In this document: positions 1 to 7,463 of the stretch, in pieces
How positions within the stretch are numbered: the stretch's first letter is position 1
Layout of the letters: each line of letters opens with the position of its first letter
Assembly: GCA_044375915.1 (NCBI GenBank)
Contig: JBILLU010000067.1
Location: 1-15,722 of the forward strand
Source: JAFEBO01 sp044375915
GTDB lineage: Bacteria > Planctomycetota > Phycisphaerae > Phycisphaerales > UBA1924
DNA length: 15,722 bases
Reading direction: 5' to 3'
Program-made: the position numbers and the translations under genes
Notes under the pieces: model-generated
The model's input: only the letters and a program-made list of their open reading frames with translations
Databases searched by the model: none
Told to the model about the DNA's origin: nothing

Positions 1-99
1 GTCGGTGCTGCGGTCGGCGGTGGCGCAGGCGGGGAGCAGGCACGCGAGAGTGATGAGGCACGCACAAGGAACCCACCCCCCGGCCCCCTCCCAACCCAC
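1..99 (-). CDS. Possible lipoprotein N-terminus, cut by left edge
   Basis: Read on the minus strand, one frame over the first 60 bases has G or C in almost every third position. It encodes a hydrophobic stretch ending in a lipobox-like LPAC (CLITLACLLPACATADRST), which would suit a lipoprotein signal peptide running off the left edge. The only start codon in frame nearby is a GTG at 97-99. It would give an N-terminus without the usual basic residues, so the start is doubtful. It would be divergent from the HEAT-repeat lipoprotein at 173. The evidence is composition and the lipobox only, and the region could be plain intergenic DNA. Confidence 0.27.
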   Translation of the reverse strand, partial: MGWEGAGGWVPCACLITLACLLPACATADRSTD

Positions 100-159
100 A
101 CCATTCGAGGGGGAGGACGAGCCGACAGAAATCGTGCGTGCGGTGGGCATGGGGAAACT

Positions 160-165
160 TATACT
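160..165 (+). promoter_or_regulatory. Candidate -10 box, leaderless type
   Basis: TATACT lies 7 nt before the ATG at 173. This spacing would put the transcript start at or next to the start codon, giving a leaderless mRNA. There is no Shine-Dalgarno sequence between them and no clear -35 hexamer. The same arrangement recurs at 9113-9118 before the GTG at 9126. Confidence 0.4.
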
Positions 166-172
166 CCCGCCC

Positions 173-1078
173 ATGGCCTTGCCACGACGAGTTGTGTCCG
201 CTGTTGCTGCCCGAAGGGGACGTGGTGTGCTTTGTGGGGCTTTGGTGGGCGTTGGCGTGGCGGCGTGTGTGGGCGGGTGCGATGTCTTTGATGACGTGAA
301 GCCGGGGGCGCAGAGCCTGTTTGATCTGTGGCAGTTGCCGTCGCCCAGCGAGGCGGCGGAGATGGCGGTCGATCCGTACGACGCCGACAAGCGGTATCGC
401 GGGACGATGCTTCTGGCCAACGCGTACTTCGCGGGGCAGGATGTGTACATCCGCCTGTTCGAGGATGCGGCGAAGGACCCGGACTCGGGCGTGCGGCTGG
501 CGGGCACGCGGGCCTTGGCGAACCACGGGTCGTCGAAGCATGTGGCGACGCTGGTGGAGCGCCTGTCGGATAGTGAACCGCTGGTGAGGCTGGAGGCGGC
601 GCGGGGCTTGCAGCGCTTGCACGGCGAGGACGCGGTCGAGCCGCTGATGAACGCGAGCCGCGATCCCGACCTGGTGGCGGCGCGGGACGAGGGGTCGGAG
701 GAGAACCCGGACATCCGCACCGAGGCGGCGCACGCGCTGGGGCAATATCGCTCCGATGCGGTGGTGCAGCACCTGATCAAGGCGCTGGCGGATTCGAAGT
801 TGAGCGTGAACCGCAGCGCGCTGGCGTCGCTGAAGACGCTGACGGGTCAGGATTTCGGGTTTGAGCGGCGTGCGTGGCTGGATTGGTATGACGCGGCGTC
901 GGACCCGTTTGCGGCGGGCACGCCGTATGTGTATCCGGTGTTCCAGCGGGACAAGAAGTTCATCGAGTACTTCCCGTTTGTGAGCCCGCCGCCGAACGAG
1001 GTGGCGGCGACGCCCTCGGGCATGCCGCCGATCGCGGGCGGAACGCTGGCGCCGCAGTCCGAGAATCGGCAGAATTGA
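173..1078 (+). CDS. HEAT-repeat lipoprotein
   Basis: The protein is about 301 residues. Residues 1-36 form a lipoprotein signal: basic start (MALPRR, then RRGR), hydrophobic stretch, lipobox VGGC with the lipidated cysteine at 36. The protein is therefore predicted to be anchored in a membrane facing the periplasm. Roughly residues 75-240 hold HEAT-like helical repeats (DSGVRLAGTRALANHG, EPLVRLEAARGLQRLHG, DIRTEAAHALGQY, LSVNRSALASLKTLTG). Such repeats usually form protein-binding solenoids, and no catalytic motif is visible. The C-terminal 70 residues are rich in Pro, Phe and Tyr. The frame stays open upstream to a GTG at 5, but the ATG at 173 is preferred because the signal peptide begins there and a -10 box sits 7 nt before it. 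The partner and role are unknown. Confidence 0.85.
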   Translation: MALPRRVVSAVAARRGRGVLCGALVGVGVAACVGGCDVFDDVKPGAQSLFDLWQLPSPSEAAEMAVDPYDADKRYRGTMLLANAYFAGQDVYIRLFEDAAKDPDSGVRLAGTRALANHGSSKHVATLVERLSDSEPLVRLEAARGLQRLHGEDAVEPLMNASRDPDLVAARDEGSEENPDIRTEAAHALGQYRSDAVVQHLIKALADSKLSVNRSALASLKTLTGQDFGFERRAWLDWYDAASDPFAAGTPYVYPVFQRDKKFIEYFPFVSPPPNEVAATPSGMPPIAGGTLAPQSENRQN

Positions 1079-1112
1079 GAGTCTCTGTTATCGCGTCGCA
1101 CGCGCCGCGCCT

Positions 1113-1161
1113 CCTCTCCCCGCAAGCGGGGAGAGGACGACTCGACGCTTTGCGTCGAGTC
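1113..1161. repeat. Tandem pair of perfect hairpins
   Basis: Two perfect hairpins lie 35-83 bases after the lipoprotein stop. The first has 11-bp arms at 1113-1123 and 1126-1136 (CCTCTCCCCGC and its complement) with an AA loop. The second has 10-bp arms at 1139-1148 and 1152-1161 (GACTCGACGC) with a TTT loop. Neither is followed by a T-run, so they do not look like simple intrinsic terminators. They resemble dispersed intergenic palindromes, though they may still slow or end transcription. Confidence 0.7.
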
Positions 1162-1210
1162 AGGTGAGGGGATTGCGGGTACCTACTCGTTTTGACGATC
1201 GGACGTCCAA

Positions 1211-1271
1211 GGCCCCTCCCCGGTCTCGCTTCGCTCGACCACCCCTCCCCGCTTCGCGGGGCGGGGAGGCG
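1211..1271. repeat. C-rich/G-rich palindromic repeat cluster
   Basis: A second palindromic block follows the hairpins at 1113-1161. CCCCTCCCCG appears twice, at about 1213 and 1241, separated by a short palindromic CGCTTCGCTCG stretch. The second copy folds against the GCGGGGCGGGGAGG that follows it, through a TTCG loop. It ends about 50 bases before the next gene. With the preceding hairpins it fills most of the 244-base gap. Confidence 0.6.
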
Positions 1272-1322
1272 CTTGGGCCTGGTTCCGAGACAGTGTCGAC
1301 GAGATCGGGTCGATAAGAGAGG

Positions 1323-2291
1323 ATGCGAAGGTTGGTCTGGCAAGCCGAGGGTGCGGCGGGGCGTGCGGTGCTGCGCGTGGGCGATGGTCCGGAGCCGGTG
1401 GCCAAGCCGGGCGAGGCGATCGTGCGCATGACGCGAGCGGCGGTGGATGGGTTGCACGCGGGCGACGCAGGCTTGGTTGCGGGGCGCGAGATGGTGGGCG
1501 TGGTGATGAGTGTCGCGGACGCGGCGCGGGCTTCGCTCGTCGGCAAACGCGTGGTGGTTTCGCCGCTGGTGGCGTGCGGCGTGTGTGACCTGTGTCGTGG
1601 CGGCTTGTCGACGCATTGCCGCGAGCGGAAGGAGCTGGGAACGACGCGCGATGGGACGCTCGCCGAGCGAGTGAGCGTGCCGGTGGCGAACCTAGTGGAG
1701 ATTCCCAAGGAACTGGACGATGATCGCGCGGCGTTCTGTGTGCCGCTGGGTGCGGCGCTGCACGCGGCGAGCTTGGCGAAGCTCGAGGGCAAGGTGTTCG
1801 TGACGGTGATCGGCGATTCGCTGGAAGCGGTGCTGGCGGCGCAGGTGATGGCGCAGCGGAACGCGTCGGTGCGTTTACTGGGGAGAAGGCCGCAGCGATT
1901 GAGCGTGTGCGAGAAGTGGGGCGTGAAGCACCGGCACATCGACGAGGCGGGGCGAAGGGCGGATCAGGATCTGGTGCTGTCTTTCTCGGGAAGCGATGTG
2001 GACCTGGATGTCGCGCTGCGGCTGGCGCGGCCCCGGGCGACGGTGGTGCTGGCCGAGCGGGTGTCGTGGTCGAGTGCGAGCGAAGCGCTCGTGCCCTTGC
2101 GAGAAGGCGAGATGACGCTGATCGGCTCGCGGGGCGTTCGCCTGGCGGAAGCGGTGGCACTGCTCGCGGGCGGCGGAATCGATGTCATGGCGCTGCTTAG
2201 CGGGAAGTACGCGTTCGCGAAGGCGGAGGGCGCGATTGCGGCGGTGAGTGAGGGGGGCGAGAGCGTGTGGCGGGTGTTGGTGGAGGGGTGA
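1323..2291 (+). CDS. Zinc-type dehydrogenase (MDR), catalytic site degenerate
   Basis: The 322 residues match the overall layout of zinc alcohol dehydrogenases of the medium-chain family, slightly short of the usual 340-350. The structural-zinc motif is intact: Cys85, 88, 91 and 99 in CGVCDLCRGGLSTHC. The catalytic-zinc site is not. The segment that normally reads like GICGTD is AVDGLHAGD with no cysteine, and the conserved GHE is GRE at 54-56. The Rossmann glycine loop (usual GxGxxG) is also altered, to VIGDSLEAV near 163. The protein may be a non-zinc reductase, a redox-inactive relative, or a decaying paralogue. An ATG is present, with AAGAGAGG directly against it and a GATAAG 5 nt upstream, so initiation may be leaderless. 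It sits alone between two repeat blocks. Confidence 0.8.
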   Translation: MRRLVWQAEGAAGRAVLRVGDGPEPVAKPGEAIVRMTRAAVDGLHAGDAGLVAGREMVGVVMSVADAARASLVGKRVVVSPLVACGVCDLCRGGLSTHCRERKELGTTRDGTLAERVSVPVANLVEIPKELDDDRAAFCVPLGAALHAASLAKLEGKVFVTVIGDSLEAVLAAQVMAQRNASVRLLGRRPQRLSVCEKWGVKHRHIDEAGRRADQDLVLSFSGSDVDLDVALRLARPRATVVLAERVSWSSASEALVPLREGEMTLIGSRGVRLAEAVALLAGGGIDVMALLSGKYAFAKAEGAIAAVSEGGESVWRVLVEG

Positions 2292-2313
2292 CGATCGAGT
2301 GCGGTTCCATTCA

Positions 2314-2406
2314 GAGCCGCGGGCTTCAGCCCGCGCGGGGATCGTTCCATTGCGCCGGTTGGAATAGGAAACACGCCGATGCCGCGCGGGCTGAAGCCCG
2401 CGGCTC
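2314..2406. repeat. REPIN-like paired palindrome
   Basis: Two 25-bp arms at 2314-2338 and 2382-2406 are exact reverse complements. Each is itself palindromic around GCGGGCTTCAGCCCGC. About 43 bases separate them. Two inverted REP-like palindromes with a short spacer is the layout of REPINs, non-autonomous elements moved by RAYT transposases. No such transposase is in the window. It lies 27 bases before the -10 box of the next gene. Confidence 0.75.
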
Positions 2407-2432
2407 GGAGGGGCGGAGTCGTTGATCTCGCG

Positions 2433-2438
2433 TAACAT
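2433..2438 (+). promoter_or_regulatory. Candidate -10 box, near-leaderless
   Basis: TAACAT ends 5 nt before the ATG at 2444, with no ribosome binding site between. This is consistent with a leaderless or very short leader transcript. There is no clear -35 box. Confidence 0.3.
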
Positions 2439-2443
2439 CGGCC

Positions 2444-3010
2444 ATGAAGAACATCGCGTGCGTATTGGGACTGTCGGTTGGCATCGGCTTTGGCCTGATC
2501 TTGGGTGGCTGCGCGACGAGCGCGACTCCGGCGAACGCCGCGGCGATCGAGTTGCCCGCGCACGCGGCTCCTTCCCCGGCGCTCGCTGAACTCGCGTTCC
2601 TGACCGGGCGCTGGGTGAGCGTCAACCCGAACAAGACGGTGAACGACGAGGTGTGGACGCCGCCGCGGGGGAACTCGATGGCGGCGTTGTTCCGCCAAGT
2701 CCGACGTGACGGCAAGCCCGCGCTGCATGAGGTGTCGCTCATCACCGCGGAGGAGAGCGGCGTCTATCTGCGCGTGCGGCACCTGCACGCCGCGCTCGAT
2801 GTGCCGGAGAAGCAGGCGGATGTGAAGATGTACAAGCTGGTGAGCGCGGGCGGCGGGCGCTGCGAGTTCACGGGAACCGTGGAAGGCGGCTCGGCGGATG
2901 TCGCGAGCGTGATCTACCGGCTCGACGGGCCGAACACGCTGATCATGGAAGTGACGTATGCGCCGGGCGGGAAGGAGAAGGGGTATTCGTTGCGTTATGC
3001 GAAGGAGTGA
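2444..3010 (+). CDS. DUF6265-like lipoprotein
   Basis: The 188-residue protein starts with a lipoprotein signal (MKNIACVLGL to lipobox LGGC, Cys23), so it is predicted to be membrane-anchored outside the cytoplasm. An Ala/Pro-rich linker leads to a domain from about residue 48. This starts LAFLTGRWVS, then EVWTPPRGNSMAALFRQVRRDG. That 'FLxGxW ... W-pPRG-sM ... R' pattern is typical of DUF6265, a small beta-rich, lipocalin-like family of unknown function. The rest (LRVRHLHAALDVPEKQAD, then CEFTGTVEGG) also fits. No catalytic residues are known for the family. It appears to be a single-gene unit with its own promoter. Confidence 0.85.
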   Translation: MKNIACVLGLSVGIGFGLILGGCATSATPANAAAIELPAHAAPSPALAELAFLTGRWVSVNPNKTVNDEVWTPPRGNSMAALFRQVRRDGKPALHEVSLITAEESGVYLRVRHLHAALDVPEKQADVKMYKLVSAGGGRCEFTGTVEGGSADVASVIYRLDGPNTLIMEVTYAPGGKEKGYSLRYAKE

Positions 3011-3054
3011 GGGGAGCAGGGGTGGAGGGGAGCAGCGGAGCAGGGGCGGAGCGG

Positions 3055-3483
3055 TCACGCTTCGTAGAGCTCGATCGGCAGATCGTCGGGGTCGCGGATG
3101 AAGGTGTAGCGCTTGCCGCGGCCGGTGGGTGTGTCGTCGATGCGAACTGGTTCGGCCGAGACGCCGAGGGCGGCGAGGCGGGCGAGTTCGTGATCAAGAT
3201 TGTCGATGACAAGCGCGAGGTGGCGCAGGCCGCGGGCTTCGGGGTTGGTGACCCGCGGCGGGGGATCGGGGAAGGAGAAGAGTTCGAGCCGCGGGAGCGT
3301 GGCGCGAAGGTGCGGGTCGAGCGCGTCGGCGTGGCTGGCGAGGAGCAGGTCGAGCTTGTAGGAGTTGCGATCGGGGCGGAAGGTCTCGGCGAGGATGGGC
3401 AGGCCGAGGATCTCGGTGTAGAAGCGCTTGGAGCGCGGGTAGTCGGAGCAGATGATGGCGAGGTGGTGGAGGCGGAGGGGCAT
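3055..3483 (-). CDS. VOC/glyoxalase-fold protein, YaeR-like
   Basis: The 142 residues form one vicinal-oxygen-chelate module, close in pattern to YaeR/SMU1112c proteins: HHLAIICSDYPRSKRFYTEILG at the start, then LELFSFPDPPPR, GLRHLALVIDNLD and DPDDLPIELYE. The four expected metal ligands are visible: His7, Glu67, His88 and Glu138. A divalent-metal cytoplasmic enzyme is therefore likely, but the substrate is unknown for this subgroup. Compared with E. coli YaeR as I recall it, there is an insertion of about a dozen residues (near 50-65) before LELFSF. The ATG is 3 bp after the stop of the upstream gene and has no clear ribosome binding site, so it is probably co-transcribed and translationally coupled. 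Confidence 0.88.
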   Translation of the reverse strand: MPLRLHHLAIICSDYPRSKRFYTEILGLPILAETFRPDRNSYKLDLLLASHADALDPHLRATLPRLELFSFPDPPPRVTNPEARGLRHLALVIDNLDHELARLAALGVSAEPVRIDDTPTGRGKRYTFIRDPDDLPIELYEA

Positions 3484-3486
3484 GCG

Positions 3487-4098
3487 TTAGAGCACCAACG
3501 GAAGTTCGAGTGATGCGAGAGCGTTCGTGCGCGGCGAAGTTCCCCAAATCGGCTCGTGGTTCAGGAGTTGCAGTTCTAGTTCCAGTGACGACACGGGCGG
3601 CGAGCTCGCGATCTTGGCGATGATGGGAGACTGGTCAAGCAACAGTCGCAGGAACAGATACTCGCGGAATGGGAATGCGTAGTACTGCCACTTCCGGAGA
3701 TAGCCGACGAAGCCGTGGGTTCGGAGCAGGTCGTCAAGCACGCGGGCGATGTTGATGGCAAAGGCGAAGCTGTCGATCTCGCACGCGGCCAATTCAGATC
3801 GCGGAGCGTTGGAGCCGTCGGGCCCGCCCATCCGCTGATGAAAGAAAGCAAACTCCGAGGGGTCTCGATGCTTGAAAATGGCGATGTACTCGCCGCGGTT
3901 TTCGCAGTCGAAGACGACCTCGGTCTTTGATACACCGCTTTGCGCCGACCAGCGGATGGCCAACTGAGCGAGCTCACCGATGGAGTCGGAGCCGTACGCG
4001 TTCTCGAACTCGAAACGCTGGTCGCCGACTGTGAACACGGTGGTTGCCCAGCCGTGGTCTTGGAGCGTGTAGTCGAGGTGTAGAGGGGTCTTGGACAT
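3487..4098 (-). CDS. Unrecognised protein, first gene of VOC pair
   Basis: I do not recognise this 203-residue protein. It is acidic to neutral, rich in aromatic residues, with no signal peptide or membrane segment, so it is probably cytoplasmic. Visible blocks are YTLQDHGWATTVFTVGDQRF near the start, VVFDCENRGEYIAIFKHRD in the middle, and a leucine-rich C-terminal third (FREYLFLRLLLDQS). The size and general look resemble small proteins of the immunity or DUF type, but no family can be assigned. The ATG at 4098 has GGTGA 5-6 bases upstream. A longer reading frame to 4263 is rejected because it would translate a palindromic repeat. It precedes the VOC gene by 3 bp. Its third positions are less GC-rich than those of its neighbours. 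Confidence 0.75.
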   Translation of the reverse strand: MSKTPLHLDYTLQDHGWATTVFTVGDQRFEFENAYGSDSIGELAQLAIRWSAQSGVSKTEVVFDCENRGEYIAIFKHRDPSEFAFFHQRMGGPDGSNAPRSELAACEIDSFAFAINIARVLDDLLRTHGFVGYLRKWQYYAFPFREYLFLRLLLDQSPIIAKIASSPPVSSLELELQLLNHEPIWGTSPRTNALASLELPLVL

Positions 4099-4179
4099 GG
4101 CTTCACCGGTGGCGTCTGATTTCCCATCGAGACTTGATGTTGACTTCGTGAAGTTCAGATTGTTGGTCTCGGTTCTCAA

Positions 4180-4260
4180 GGCCCGAAGGGCCGCCCGTTC
4201 CAAGCCCTGGGCGTAAGCCCAGGGTTGCGGGTGCGATGGAACCGAGCCGCGACGCGGCGG
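4180..4260. repeat. Cluster of three short palindromes
   Basis: Three hairpins follow one another upstream of the unrecognised gene: GGCCC-GAA-GGGCC at 4180-4192, CCCTGGGC-GTAA-GCCCAGGG at 4205-4224, and GCCGC-GAC-GCGGC at about 4246-4258. No T-run follows on either strand. The block has the style of the other dispersed palindromes in the window but a different sequence. Confidence 0.6.
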
Positions 4261-4308
4261 CACCTAGGTCGCGTGTGGTCTTCCGACGCGGCGCTGTGAC
4301 GCACCTTC

Positions 4309-4389
4309 AGTGCTCGTGATGATGGACGTCGCTACACCGGGCGGACGCCCGGTGCTTGGAGCGGACGCCGCTTTGCGGCTCCGAGCACT
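4309..4389. repeat. Nested palindrome after thiC
   Basis: An outer 8-bp inverted pair (AGTGCTCG at 4309-4316 and CGAGCACT at 4382-4389) encloses a strong inner hairpin, CACCGGGC-GGAC-GCCCGGTG at 4335-4354. A second inner stem is built from GAGC(C)G blocks around 4360-4383. It begins 9 bases past the thiC stop on the thiC strand, so it may also act at the 3' end of that transcript, although there is no U-run. Confidence 0.6.
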
Positions 4390-4397
4390 GGCGATGT

Positions 4398-6503
<2,106 letters not shown>

Positions 6504-6508
6504 ACAAG

Positions 6509-6526
6509 TCCTTTCGAGCGAAAGGA
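6509..6526 (-). promoter_or_regulatory. Hairpin masking the thiC ribosome binding site
   Basis: On the thiC transcript TCCTTTC and GAAAGGA form a 7-bp stem with a GCTC loop. The 3' arm contains the AAAGGA Shine-Dalgarno sequence of thiC, so the folded form would block ribosome binding. Just upstream, TCAGGTTC (complement of 6525-6532) is exactly complementary to GAACCTGA in the riboswitch core (complement of 6596-6603). This gives a plausible alternative pairing. It is the probable expression platform. Confidence 0.6.
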
Positions 6527-6568
6527 ACCTGACGGGTTCGAGCGTGGAGGGGCGCGGCGTGCCGCGTG

Positions 6569-6684
6569 CGCTTCCCTCCGCCGGTGCGAACCGGATCAGG
6601 TTCAACGGGTGCGTCTCAGCGGGGAAGGGATTGGGCACTAGGCACTTAGCACTAGCGTCCGAACCTTCCGCCGCGCCCCGAGCG
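6569..6684 (-). promoter_or_regulatory. TPP (thi-box) riboswitch
   Basis: The minus strand carries the thi-box consensus directly upstream of thiC: GGGGCGC near the 5' end, CTGAGA (complement of 6614-6619), then ACCCGTTGAACCTGATCCGG, then GCACCGGCGGAGGGAA. CGCT and AGCG at the ends can form P1. Binding of thiamine pyrophosphate to this class of RNA shuts down thiC, here probably at translation through the hairpin at 6509-6526. The variable P3 region is enlarged by a tandem heptamer repeat at 6635-6655. Confidence 0.95.
6635..6655. repeat. Heptamer tandem repeat inside the riboswitch
   Basis: Three 7-base units follow one another: GCACTAG, GCACTTA, GCACTAG. They lie in the variable P3 arm of the TPP aptamer, outside the conserved ligand-binding core. 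Confidence 0.85.
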
Positions 6685-6694
6685 TTACGGGGGG

Positions 6695-6700
6695 ATGGTA
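6695..6700 (-). promoter_or_regulatory. Candidate -10 box of thiC
   Basis: On the minus strand TACCAT lies about 10 bases before the predicted P1 stem of the TPP riboswitch. This would start the transcript at or just before the aptamer. The -35 region is not recognisable. Confidence 0.35.
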
Positions 6701-6738
6701 CGCGGGCGGCGGGGTGGGGAGGGATGTGTGCGTGCATT

Positions 6739-6838
6739 AGCGAGCCGGGGCGTCCTCGCCCCGGCACTGCACGCGACGGATCATGTGGGTTGGCGTGATG
6801 GGCGACGCCGCGCCGGGGCGAGGACGCCCCGGCTCGCT
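6739..6838. repeat. REPIN-like element with perfect 27-bp arms
   Basis: The arms at 6739-6765 and 6812-6838 are exact reverse complements over 27 bases, and each is internally palindromic around CGGGGCG-TCCT-CGCCCCG. The spacer is 46 bases. The same arm sequence recurs at 13088-13112 (25 of 25 bases identical) and, degenerate, at 12809-12837, so this is a dispersed family. It separates the DinB-like gene from the thiC promoter. Confidence 0.85.
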
Positions 6839-6899
6839 CGTCCTCGCGGTTTCCCGTGCCTTTGCAGGTTCGCTGCAAGGACAAGACAATCGCCCTCGG

Positions 6900-7424
6900 T
6901 CACGCGATCTCGCGGGTCTCGTGCTGCCAGTCGATGACGTCGAGGTCGGGGATTTTGTCGGAGACGCCGGGCACGTTCAGGCGTCGGAGCATGTTGAGGC
7001 ACTGGGCCCGGTGGTAGTGGCCGTGGGTCAGGACGTGGACCATCGCGGCGGCAGCAGTGAACTGGTAGGCCTTGCCCTCGAACGTCAGCGTCACCAGCCG
7101 GTTGGGCTCGGCCCGCACGAGCGGGAAGAGGGCACCAAGTTCCGCGCTCGCGGCGTCGAGGTCGGCGCGGAGCGAGGCGACGGTTGCGCCCTCGGCCGTC
7201 AGGAACGGGCGGAGTTCCTTCGCGCCGATGCGGTCGGCCCAGCGGCGCATCGCGCCGACGATGTGGGTGAGCGTGGCGCGGAGGCCGCCGGACTCGCCGG
7301 GGCCGATGGGGAACGACGTCGCGAACTGCTCGGGCGTGAGGCGTTCGCAGCGTTCGAGGACGATGGCGGTGGCCCAGCGGTCGTGGGCAAGGAGGATGTC
7401 GTAGGGGTCGGAGAGTGGGGGCAT
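6900..7424 (-). CDS. DinB-family protein
   Basis: The 174 residues fit the DinB/YfiT four-helix bundle. The N-terminus DPYDILLAHDRWATAIVLERC is typical of the first helix. The three metal-binding histidines are visible as His54 (TLTHIVGAMRRW), His134 and His138 (THGHYHRAQ). Family members bind a divalent metal and are often thiol transferases or of unknown function. The substrate cannot be inferred. It is cytoplasmic. It lies 39 bases after the stop of the next upstream gene on the same strand and may be co-transcribed. No clear ribosome binding site precedes the ATG. Confidence 0.85.
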   Translation of the reverse strand: MPPLSDPYDILLAHDRWATAIVLERCERLTPEQFATSFPIGPGESGGLRATLTHIVGAMRRWADRIGAKELRPFLTAEGATVASLRADLDAASAELGALFPLVRAEPNRLVTLTFEGKAYQFTAAAAMVHVLTHGHYHRAQCLNMLRRLNVPGVSDKIPDLDVIDWQHETREIA

Positions 7425-7463
7425 GGGGAGTTCACGGACATTGTGCGAGATCGCTGGAACACA

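Noticed and set aside
1160..2160. Minus-strand open frames opposite the dehydrogenase
   Set aside because: The translations are Ser/Arg/Pro/Ala-rich with no fold-like pattern. The plus strand has the structural-zinc cysteine motif.
4099..4263. Upstream extension of the unrecognised gene at 3487-4098
   Set aside because: The added 55 residues come from the palindromic repeats at 4180-4260. The ATG at 4098 has a GGTGA site.
6504..6884. Upstream extension of the thiC reading frame
   Set aside because: It would translate through the TPP riboswitch and the 27-bp inverted repeat. The ATG at 6503 has a ribosome binding site and gives a normal N-terminus.
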